23,364 nucleotides of DNA from JBCDCU01 sp039180865 (GTDB lineage: Bacteria > Pseudomonadota > Alphaproteobacteria > Rhizobiales > JACESI01), in the NCBI GenBank assembly GCA_039180865.1, contig JBCDCZ010000035.1, positions 1-23,364 on the forward strand. The letters are read 5' to 3'. Position numbers and translations under genes: made by a program. This document shows, piece after piece, positions 15,664-22,591 of this stretch. The stretch's first letter is position 1, and each line of letters opens with the position of its first letter. The notes below the pieces were generated by a model, which saw nothing but the letters and a program-made list of their open reading frames with translations, did no database searches and was not told where the DNA came from.

Positions 15664-17219
15664 CGACGCTTGAAAAAGAGCCGCGCGCGCGACGCGGAGG
15701 ACGGTCAGCACGCCGCGAACTGCGATCCGCGGTTGACACAAATATGCTCCCGGCGCTGAAGCGACGCCTGCCGCTTACCGAACCGATGGATGACGAGCAG
15801 GTTCAAAAAATCGATGCAGCATCAATGGCAATTCTGGAGGAAGTTGGAGTCGTTTTCCGTGACCCCGTTGCGATTGAAGATTGGCGTAAGGCGGGTGCGA
15901 AGATCGGTGACGATGACCGTGTTTTTCTTGATCGCGGACTTGTGCGCGAGTTGATCTCAACGATCCCGGAAACCTTCACCTATCATGCGCGCAACCCGGC
16001 AAATAGTCTGCCCTTCGGTAATGATCATTCGATCTTTGTGCCGATGACCGGCGCACCCTACATGCGCGATCTTGACGACAAACGTCGCGGCCCGACACTC
16101 GCCGATCTCGCGAACTTCCATAAGCTGGCCCATATGCTTCCGGCGCTTCATTCCTCGGCCCATCACATTGTGGAACCGATGGATCATGTGGTCGCGCACC
16201 GTCATTTGCGGATTACCTATTCGTCAATGAAGCACTCCGACAAGACGTTCATGGGCATGACGACAAGCCCGAAGAACGCCGAAGACGTCATGGATATGTG
16301 TGCGATCCTTTTCGGCGCGGATTTCATGGAGACCCATCCGGTGGCGACGGGTAATTGCAACGGCAATTCGCCCCTTGTCTGGGATGAGACGATGCTTGGC
16401 GCAATGCGCGCATTTTCGAAACGCAACCAGCCGGTTCTTTGCTCACCTTTCGTGCTTGGCGGTGCGAATACGCCAGCCTCTACCGCAGCCGCTGTCGCTC
16501 AATTGAACGCTGAAGCGCTTTCCGCCCTCGCTTACACGCAGGTCATCAGAAAGGGCGCGCCCGCAATCTACGGCCACTATCTTTCAACTGTGTCGATGAA
16601 ATCTGGTGCACCCATGGCGGGCACTCCTGAGATCAGTTTGATGAATTTCATGATCGGACAGATGGCGCGCTTCTACAAGGTCCCGTGGCGCACATCGACG
16701 ACGCTCGGCGGAGCAAAGACCTTCGATGCTCAGGCGGGATATGAGAGCGCTGCGACCTTGATGGCGGTCATCATGGGCGGTGCGAATTACTGCTGGCACG
16801 CCGCCGGATGGAATGAGGCAGGGATGCACTGTTCGATGGCGAAATTCGTTGTCGATGCTGAACAATGCGCGATGGCGTATCGCATGGGCGAGGGCGTGAA
16901 ATGGGACGATTTCGATGAAGCCCTATCTGCGGTGCGCGATATCGGTCCTGGCGGACATTATCTCGGTCACGCCCACACACAGGCAAATTTTCAGACGGCG
17001 TTCTTCATGCCAGAGCTCTTTGATAACAATTCCATTGAGCAATGGATTGCAGAGGGCTCGGTTGAGATCAACGAACGCGCGTTGAAGAAGGCCCGTGCGC
17101 TTCTTGATGCCTATGAGGAGCCGAAACTCGATCCTGCACTCGACGAAGCCCTGCTCGATTACATAGCGCGCCGCGAGCGGGAAATCCCCGCCGTTGACGC
17201 TCTAAATACCGAGTATTGA
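15660..17219 (+). CDS. MttB-family (trimethylamine methyltransferase-like) protein, non-pyrrolysine
   Basis: A 519-residue TIM-barrel methyltransferase of the MttB/COG5598 superfamily. The N-terminal basic tail (1-36) is followed by the family region beginning LTEPMDDEQVQKID and ILEEVGVVFRDP. The core includes GNCNGNSPLVWD, PVLCSPFVLGGANTPAS, a GxPEISL segment and TTLGGAKTFDAQ, and MGGANYCWHAAGW near residue 380. The reading frame has no internal TAG, so it belongs to the non-pyrrolysine branch. Characterised members of that branch demethylate glycine betaine, proline betaine or carnitine, passing the methyl group to a corrinoid protein. No corrinoid protein or MttA-like partner is in the window. 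It overlaps the aldehyde dehydrogenase by four bases. A quaternary or tertiary amine substrate is the natural guess. Confidence 0.9.
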   Translation: MTTLEKEPRARRGGRSARRELRSAVDTNMLPALKRRLPLTEPMDDEQVQKIDAASMAILEEVGVVFRDPVAIEDWRKAGAKIGDDDRVFLDRGLVRELISTIPETFTYHARNPANSLPFGNDHSIFVPMTGAPYMRDLDDKRRGPTLADLANFHKLAHMLPALHSSAHHIVEPMDHVVAHRHLRITYSSMKHSDKTFMGMTTSPKNAEDVMDMCAILFGADFMETHPVATGNCNGNSPLVWDETMLGAMRAFSKRNQPVLCSPFVLGGANTPASTAAAVAQLNAEALSALAYTQVIRKGAPAIYGHYLSTVSMKSGAPMAGTPEISLMNFMIGQMARFYKVPWRTSTTLGGAKTFDAQAGYESAATLMAVIMGGANYCWHAAGWNEAGMHCSMAKFVVDAEQCAMAYRMGEGVKWDDFDEALSAVRDIGPGGHYLGHAHTQANFQTAFFMPELFDNNSIEQWIAEGSVEINERALKKARALLDAYEEPKLDPALDEALLDYIARREREIPAVDALNTEY

Positions 17220-17221
17220 AG

Positions 17222-18562
17222 ATGCGCCGTGCCGTCACCAAGAGACCGTTTGATCCAGGCCCTGCCGCCTGGAATGAGATCCTTGGTGCGCGGCAGGCAA
17301 ATCCTCCACTTACGGAAAAGAAGACGGCAGATTTCTGCGTGATTGGTGCGGGCTTTGCCGGTCTGTCGGCCGCCCGCAGGCTGCGGCAAATCCATCCGAG
17401 CGCGAGCATCGTGGTGCTTGAGGCGCGTCAGATTGCGGAAGGCCCGGCTGGTCGCAATTCCGGTTTCATGATCGATCTTCCCCATCACCTCGCCTCGAAA
17501 GATTATGCGGGTGCGGTAGAGCGGGATATCAAAGCAACCACCATGAACCGTGAGGCAATCGCTTTCGCCAAAGACGCCATGGCCGATTACGATATGCCAA
17601 GTGATGCTTTGCGCGAAGATGGCAAGATCAACGCTGCGGCAAGCGACAAAGGCCATCATCACAATCTCGACTACGCCAGGCATTTGGGGCGGATGAGCGA
17701 AATTCACGAGGTTTTGGACGCAAAGCAGATGTCCGAGATTTCCGGCTCAACCTATTATAAGAGCGGCCTCTTCACGCCGGGCACGGTCATGCTCCAGCCT
17801 GCGCTCTATATGCGCAGCCTTGCGGGTGGCTTGAAACGGGACGGGGTGGAGATCTATGAAAAATCACCGGTTACAGCGCTAACCCGCAATGGTTTGATCT
17901 GGTCCGTCGAGACCCCTGATGGCACCGTTGAGGCAGATAAGGTGATCCTGTCGGTGAATGGTCATGCGGAGAGTTTCGGATATTTCGAACGTCGCCTCAT
18001 GCACATTTATCTTTATGCCTCGATGACGCGTCCGCTCACCGACGAGGAGAAGGTCAAGCTCGGAGGCCGTGCACGCTGGGGTTTCACGCCTGCCGATCCG
18101 CTTGGGACAACGGTTCGCAAGATCGTCAGCCCACAGGGAACCCGTATTGTCGTGCGCAATCGGTTCACCTGGGCTCCGGGACGGACTGTCTCTGAGAGTA
18201 AGCTCGTCGCCATGGCGCGGGTTCACGACCGCTCGTTCAGAAAACGCTTTCCGCAGTTGAAGAATGTCGCGATGGAGTATCGCTGGGGCGGTCTCCTATG
18301 CCTCAGCCGCAATGGGTCCAATGCCTTCGGCGAGGTGGACGAAAATCTCTTTTCCGCTTGCTGTCAGAATGGGCTCGGGACGGCAATGGGAACGCTATCC
18401 GGTAAACTTGCGGCCGATCTCGCCTGCGGGTCTTTTTCTCCCTCACTTCAGTCAATGCTGCATCAGCCTGACCCGCAAATGCTGCCGCCGGAACCCTTCG
18501 CCTCTATCGGTGCAAATGCATTCATGCGTTGGGGGGAGATCAAAGCGGGCGCCGAGCTTTAG
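17222..18562 (+). CDS. FAD-dependent oxidoreductase (DadA/PuuB/glycine oxidase family)
   Basis: A 446-residue flavoprotein of the DAO family. The dinucleotide-binding motif IGAGFAGLSAARRL is at 41-54, with the ribose-binding acidic residue in VVLEAR. The AGRNSGFMIDL segment after it is typical of the PuuB/gamma-glutamylputrescine oxidase group. WGGLLCLSRNG and GLGTAMGTLSGKLAADL near the C-terminus complete the FAD site. It should oxidise a C-N bond of an amino acid or amine to an imine, yielding an aldehyde or keto acid. The ATG at 17222, two bases after the MttB stop, is preferred; a TTG at 17216 would give a TTGA overlap and two more residues. As last gene of the operon it probably feeds the aldehyde dehydrogenase. 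Confidence 0.9.
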   Translation: MRRAVTKRPFDPGPAAWNEILGARQANPPLTEKKTADFCVIGAGFAGLSAARRLRQIHPSASIVVLEARQIAEGPAGRNSGFMIDLPHHLASKDYAGAVERDIKATTMNREAIAFAKDAMADYDMPSDALREDGKINAAASDKGHHHNLDYARHLGRMSEIHEVLDAKQMSEISGSTYYKSGLFTPGTVMLQPALYMRSLAGGLKRDGVEIYEKSPVTALTRNGLIWSVETPDGTVEADKVILSVNGHAESFGYFERRLMHIYLYASMTRPLTDEEKVKLGGRARWGFTPADPLGTTVRKIVSPQGTRIVVRNRFTWAPGRTVSESKLVAMARVHDRSFRKRFPQLKNVAMEYRWGGLLCLSRNGSNAFGEVDENLFSACCQNGLGTAMGTLSGKLAADLACGSFSPSLQSMLHQPDPQMLPPEPFASIGANAFMRWGEIKAGAEL

Positions 18563-18595
18563 AGCTGAGTGCACCATTAATTGCTGTTGCGCCAA

Positions 18596-18615
18596 GACTA
18601 GCCTTTTGGTTAGTC
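18596..18615 (+). terminator. Hairpin after the catabolic operon
   Basis: GACTAGCC (18596-18603) pairs with GGTTAGTC (18608-18615) around a TTTT loop: eight pairs, one G-U. It lies 33 bases after the stop of the last gene and before the FecR gene. No T run follows, so terminator function is uncertain. Confidence 0.4.
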
Positions 18616-18720
18616 CGCATTCCCGTGCGCGTCAGAACCTTGCCAACACCGGCTTCGAACTTATCGCAAGCTGTGCTAAGACCCTGATATTGATTGATCC
18701 TCACGACCGGTGGCAAGGTT

Positions 18721-19398
18721 ATGCTGACAACTGAACACTGCCCGTTTCGCTCAAAAGTCAGTGTCGCAATCCGCGCCTTCGCTGCCGCCATACTCTTCAT
18801 ATCCGGCAGCGCCGTTTCCACATCGATCTCTCCCGCAAAGGCGGCAGATTTGCGCAGCTGCGTGATCGAAGCGTCCAATGGCCAGAACGAGTTCCGAGAG
18901 AACGGATCCTGGCGTGCCGCGGCTGCTGGTGATGTTCTGAACGCCAACACTCGTTTGCGCACCGGCCCCAATGGACGGATCTACATCGTCTGCAGCGATA
19001 AGGTGACCGTCACGCTTGGGGCTGACACCGAGATCGGATTTGAGAAACTGGTCGCGGTGACCCAAACCGAGAGTGCCGTTGCGCGATTGGCGCGCGGGAT
19101 TGCCGGTTTCATTGTGCCGCTTCTCGGAGAAGCGCGATTTGAGGTGAGAACGCCTGAAGCCGTCGCCTCTGTCCGCTCAACAGAATGGACCGTCGATGCG
19201 TCAGACGCTGGAACCTCTGTCTTTGTGCGCGAAGGTGTTGTCGTTGTCTCCGGGACGAATACTGACGCTGAGCCCGTGCTTTTGTCGGAGGGTGATGGGG
19301 TGGATGTCACCGCCGCAACCGGGACTGGCCCGGTAAGGCAATGGTCAGCAAACCGCATAGAGGCCATGAACGGACGCCTGGGTTTTGATTGGCAATGA
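18721..19398 (+). CDS. Exported FecR-domain protein
   Basis: A 225-residue periplasmic protein. A signal peptide with a basic n-region (RSK, R18) and a hydrophobic core (about 18-32) ends in SPAKA-AD, with likely cleavage near residue 42. The mature part is a single FecR domain: GSWRAAAAGDVLNANTRLRTGPNGR, then VTVTLGADTEIGFE, a second beta segment with FEVRTPEAVASVRSTEW, and FVREGVVVVSG. The frame is open to a TTG at 18694, but the ATG at 18721 gives a proper signal peptide. Its stop overlaps the start of the CHASE2 cyclase (ATGA). FecR and CHASE2 proteins are often encoded together. The likely role is a periplasmic partner that modulates the cyclase sensor domain. It lacks the N-terminal anti-sigma region of true FecR, and no sigma factor gene is present. 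Confidence 0.88.
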   Translation: MLTTEHCPFRSKVSVAIRAFAAAILFISGSAVSTSISPAKAADLRSCVIEASNGQNEFRENGSWRAAAAGDVLNANTRLRTGPNGRIYIVCSDKVTVTLGADTEIGFEKLVAVTQTESAVARLARGIAGFIVPLLGEARFEVRTPEAVASVRSTEWTVDASDAGTSVFVREGVVVVSGTNTDAEPVLLSEGDGVDVTAATGTGPVRQWSANRIEAMNGRLGFDWQ

Positions 19399-21239
19399 AT
19401 CCGCTTCGGGCCGCTGCGCTGATAGCAATCTCTGCGGCGCTGTTTGTCGGACTTTGGCGACCATCCGATCAGGGCGGTTTCTTTTCCGGTTTTGAAGCGC
19501 GCCTGCTCGATGTGCGTTTCGCGATCCGTGGTCCGAAGGCACCGCCCGCCGACGTTGCTATCCTTGCAATCGATAATGGTGTGCTTGCGGAGATCGGCGA
19601 CTTTCCGCCATCGCGTCAGGTTATTGCTCAGGCTATCGAAAGGGCCTTCGAAGCAGGCGCGCGCGTCGTCGCGCTCGATCTCATGCTGGTCGATGCGCGG
19701 GATGGTGATGACGTTTTCGCTGATGTCGTCTCGCGCAACGCGCCGGTCATTCTTCCGGTTTCGATTACGGCCTCCGCCAAGAAGCCTGATGATGATCTCA
19801 CCCGCGCCCTCGCAAAATCTGCTTTCGCCTTAACCGCCGGAGAAACGCAGCCCGGTCCTGACGGGGTAATCGGACCTGTTTCGGACTTCCTTGGGACGGT
19901 CCATCTTGCTCATGTCAATGTGGGCCTTGAGGCGGATGGTGCGCTTCGGCGCATTCCTGCCGGATTGCCTCAGTCTGACCAGCTTATCGTTCCCGCCCTT
20001 CCTTTGGAGGCGGCGCGGCTTCACGCAGGGCTATCAAGAGAAGACGTCGCGTTGACGATTGGCGAAACTTATAGCTTCGGTCGAAACGCCTTTCCGATTG
20101 ATAGCCAAAACGCACTTATTGTGAATTATCTCGGCCCTTCAGGGACGGTCCCGACCTATCCTTTGACGGCGGCGCTCGAGCCTGAACAGTCCCTGCCGCT
20201 TGCCGGAAAGGCGGTCTTCATCGGAGCAACCGCGCAGGGCTTCGGTGATCGGTTTGCGACACCCTATGACATCGCGCTTCCGGGCGTTGAAGCCCTCGCA
20301 ACTCTCACCCAGAATATTCTCTCAAACGATGTCTTGAGACGCGATGCGCTCACTTGGGTCTTCGACATTTTGCTTGGCTGTCTTGCGGCGGCGGGGGGCG
20401 TGTGGGCGGCATATCGTATGGGTTTGGTAGTTGGCGGCGCGGCGTTGGTCGCAGCCTGGGGCGCCACCTTCTGGGTTATCCAGATTGCCTTTTTCAGTGG
20501 TCTTTGGCTGGACGGTGTCACTGCGGTTTCTGCGCTTTCATTCGGTAGCCTTAGCGGCTTCACGGCCCGTTTCCTCGCAACTCGGAAGCGCTCGCAAAAT
20601 CTCGCGCGCTACCAGTCCCCGCTTCTTGCGGAAACGTTAGCTCAAGACACGGTCCCGGCCTTCGATGGTCGCGGCCAAAAGGCGGCTGCTCTCTTCGTTG
20701 ATGCTGCTGGATTTTCCGGCTTGAGCGAAACGCTTGGTCCCACTCGAACAGCGACGTTTCTGAGAGCCTTCCACGCCGCCATCGAACATGCCGCAACGAC
20801 TTGTGGTGGAACTGTTGAACAGTTCGCTGGTGACGGCGCGATGATTATTTTCGGCCTGCCTGAGCCGCAAGCGGATGATGCGGCTAACGCGCTCAAATGT
20901 TGCGAGATGCTCTTTGGCGAAATCCGTTCGCGCGGAAAGGACCAACCGGAAATCGGCTTGCCTGACCTCCAGATCAGGATCGGAGCCCATTATGGTGAGG
21001 TGGTCGCAGCCGTTCTCGGCGGCGAACGTCATGGGCATGTGACGGTAACCGGCCCGATCGTGAATGCCGCAAGCCGTTTGCAGGAAGTGGCGAAGGCCGA
21101 AGGCACTGACTTAGTGATTTCCGACGATCTTTTGAACGCGGCAGGAAAACCAAGTCTGAAGGGTCTGCACCTCCTCGGTTCACGTAATTTGCGTGGCCTG
21201 CGCGAACCCCTTACGCTTTGGGCGCGCCAGGCGGCGTAA
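19395..21239 (+). CDS. CHASE2-domain class III adenylate/guanylate cyclase
   Basis: A 614-residue membrane sensor. An N-terminal span (5-21) leads into a periplasmic CHASE2 domain (about 28-310, beginning EARLLDVRFAIRG). Three predicted spans follow (about 321-340, 342-362 and 364-392), then a cytoplasmic class III cyclase domain (about 425-595). The metal-binding aspartates are D436 (LFVDAAGF) and D480 (FAGDG), and the transition-state residues N557 and R561 are present (IVNAASR), so catalysis is likely. At the base-selecting positions I read Gln476 (where many adenylate cyclases have Lys) and Thr550, so ATP versus GTP preference is not certain. The ATG at 19395 overlaps the FecR stop; a TTG at 19389 is less likely. 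It should turn a periplasmic signal into a cyclic nucleotide for the Crp protein encoded 19 bases downstream. Confidence 0.92.
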   Translation: MNPLRAAALIAISAALFVGLWRPSDQGGFFSGFEARLLDVRFAIRGPKAPPADVAILAIDNGVLAEIGDFPPSRQVIAQAIERAFEAGARVVALDLMLVDARDGDDVFADVVSRNAPVILPVSITASAKKPDDDLTRALAKSAFALTAGETQPGPDGVIGPVSDFLGTVHLAHVNVGLEADGALRRIPAGLPQSDQLIVPALPLEAARLHAGLSREDVALTIGETYSFGRNAFPIDSQNALIVNYLGPSGTVPTYPLTAALEPEQSLPLAGKAVFIGATAQGFGDRFATPYDIALPGVEALATLTQNILSNDVLRRDALTWVFDILLGCLAAAGGVWAAYRMGLVVGGAALVAAWGATFWVIQIAFFSGLWLDGVTAVSALSFGSLSGFTARFLATRKRSQNLARYQSPLLAETLAQDTVPAFDGRGQKAAALFVDAAGFSGLSETLGPTRTATFLRAFHAAIEHAATTCGGTVEQFAGDGAMIIFGLPEPQADDAANALKCCEMLFGEIRSRGKDQPEIGLPDLQIRIGAHYGEVVAAVLGGERHGHVTVTGPIVNAASRLQEVAKAEGTDLVISDDLLNAAGKPSLKGLHLLGSRNLRGLREPLTLWARQAA

Positions 21240-21258
21240 ATTTGGGACGGGACACCTA

Positions 21259-21945
21259 ATGACAGCACTCCAGGCTGAAAAAGAAGCTGCGATCCGCAGT
21301 TCCTATCTCTTCGCGGACCTCGATGACGCGATGGTCGGCCGTCTTGCAGATGCAAGCCTTATTGAAACGGCGGGAAAGGGACGCCTTGTCTTTGAAGCCG
21401 GTGACGAGGCGGATGGTCTCAGGATTGTTCTTTCAGGGCTCCTCAGGATCTGGGTGAATGACGATGAGGGGCAGGAACTCACAATCACACTGGCTGAAGC
21501 TGGGGATTGTCTGGGAGAAATCGCCCTTCTCGACGGGGCTTCGCGCACCGCCAACGCCACTGTGATGGAACCCTCGCGGCTTCTGTTCTTGGGGCAGGGG
21601 GTGTTTCATGAAATCCTTGAGGGAAATTTCGCCTTCGCGCGCCAGCTAATCATGCTTTTGTGCGAACGTCTGCGCCGCAACACGGATGAATTGAGCGGGT
21701 TCGCCTTCGACGATCTGCAGGTGCGTCTTGCCCGCAAGATCTATGATCTTGCCTTTGCTCATGCTGCGATTTCCGGTGGGGGAGCGCGCTTTGAGCGTGT
21801 CTTTTCGCAGACTGAACTCGCTCAGATGCTGGGTGCGACCCGTGAGGCCGTCAATAAGCGCCTCGCAGCCATGTCCAAAGCAAATCTCATCTCAATAGAA
21901 GAGGGACGTCTGGTCGTTCCGCATCTGGATCGGTTGGTAAATTGA
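21259..21945 (+). CDS. Crp/Fnr-family transcriptional regulator
   Basis: A 228-residue cyclic-nucleotide-type regulator. The N-terminal beta-roll (about 15-115) has an intact phosphate-binding cassette, GEIALLDGASRTA at 86-98 with E87, R96 and T97. A long dimerisation helix follows. The C-terminal winged helix has the turn SQTELAQMLGATREAVNKRL (183-202). Its recognition helix keeps the Arg-Glu pair (R195, E196) that reads GTGA half-sites in E. coli Crp, with Lys in place of the third contact Arg. There are no Fnr-type cysteines. I chose the ATG at 21259, with GGGACGGGA upstream; the open frame to 21193 lies inside the cyclase gene. It probably senses the product of the cyclase next door. Confidence 0.92.
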   Translation: MTALQAEKEAAIRSSYLFADLDDAMVGRLADASLIETAGKGRLVFEAGDEADGLRIVLSGLLRIWVNDDEGQELTITLAEAGDCLGEIALLDGASRTANATVMEPSRLLFLGQGVFHEILEGNFAFARQLIMLLCERLRRNTDELSGFAFDDLQVRLARKIYDLAFAHAAISGGGARFERVFSQTELAQMLGATREAVNKRLAAMSKANLISIEEGRLVVPHLDRLVN

Positions 21946-21946
21946 A

Positions 21947-21985
21947 GCGGCGATCCAAAACCGGGGCGCTCAGTTGGATCGCCGC
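21947..21985 (+). terminator. 12-bp perfect inverted repeat after the Crp gene
   Basis: GCGGCGATCCAA (21947-21958) is matched exactly by TTGGATCGCCGC (21974-21985), with a 15-base loop. It begins one base after the Crp stop codon. It would form a strong mRNA hairpin at the end of the FecR/cyclase/Crp operon. No T run follows, so it may act in 3'-end protection or with Rho. Confidence 0.55.
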
Positions 21986-22155
21986 CTCTAACCAGGCGGT
22001 GGCCGATTAGCCGGATTATGTTCACGCCGCGGCGGAAGGTTCTGACACCTTTCTTTTGTCGCGACGCTACCCGTTTGGCCAGGGTCGTCCAAAACAGGGA
22101 AATCCGGCGTTCTCGGGTGCCTGGAAGTGTTTGCGAAACCTTTGGTCGGGTCTCG

Positions 22156-22254
22156 CTATCTCTGTCTGACCGCCAGACGTTCGGCGGCTCCGGACCGCGA
22201 CGAGATCGGACGCGCGAAGGGGTAACAGCGCGTATCGGAAAGCGTCTCGGTCAT
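22156..22254 (-). CDS. Possible small protein of 32 residues
   Basis: A short leftward frame starts with ATG at 22254. A near-ideal AGGAG Shine-Dalgarno lies eight bases upstream, the main reason to list it. The product begins MTETLSDTRCYPFARPIS and ends in an Arg-rich tail. I do not recognise it; the pattern of short tail plus basic stretch recalls the N-terminus of small DUF1127-type proteins common in Rhizobiales, but the frame stops too early for one. The 18-bp palindrome lies about 85 bases upstream and could control it. It could equally be a decayed gene or a chance ORF. Confidence 0.3.
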   Translation of the reverse strand: MTETLSDTRCYPFARPISSRSGAAERLAVRQR

Positions 22255-22339
22255 TTGCTTGTCTCCTGTTTGTTTCAAGTTTCTCTCAGTGCGTGTGTTC
22301 GTTCGGTGAGATAAGAAAACCAGAAGACAGTGGTCGGCG

Positions 22340-22357
22340 CTGTGAACCGGTTCACAG
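22340..22357. promoter_or_regulatory. Perfect 18-bp palindrome of Crp-site form
   Basis: CTGTGAACCGGTTCACAG is its own reverse complement and contains TGTGA-N6-TCACA, the exact Crp consensus half-sites and spacing. Its central CG also fits LacI-family operators. It lies between the Crp-family gene and the DUF900 gene, and upstream of the small leftward ORF. Confidence 0.65.
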
Positions 22358-22591
22358 GTGGACCAACGGAAACCACTTAGCCAGATGTGAGTAATTTGTG
22401 TCAGCAGGTTTCAGCCGCTGACAGCCGATCATGCGGGATGACGAATGGCGCCTTAGGTTTGTCGATTGCCTGGTTTGAATTCAGCTGTTGCAGAATTGCG
22501 ACAAGAATGGCTGTTACCTTGCGAAAAAGGTGCCCCGGACGGGCCACTGATCAATTAAGCTCTGCGGTGTAGGCGTCCTGAGGGGGCTGGT

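Larger units (their letters stand above)
21986..22591. other. Spacer between the Crp gene and the DUF900 gene
   Basis: Together with the inverted repeat before it, this makes a 646-bp gap between confident genes. The rightward frame at 22018-22314 is arginine/serine-rich and looks like chance. The region holds a possible small leftward ORF (22156-22254), an 18-bp palindrome (22340-22357), and a TGTCAGC/GCTGACA inverted repeat (22399-22405 and 22417-22423). I see no RNA gene. Confidence 0.5.

Noticed and set aside
18721..19398. FecR-type anti-sigma regulator of iron uptake
   Set aside because: There is no cytoplasmic anti-sigma segment, no sigma factor and no TonB receptor nearby. The protein has a cleavable signal peptide and is paired with a CHASE2 cyclase.
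22018..22314. Plus-strand frame of 98 codons after the Crp gene
   Set aside because: Arg/Ser/Val-rich low-information product with no ribosome site. It overlaps the better-supported small leftward ORF.
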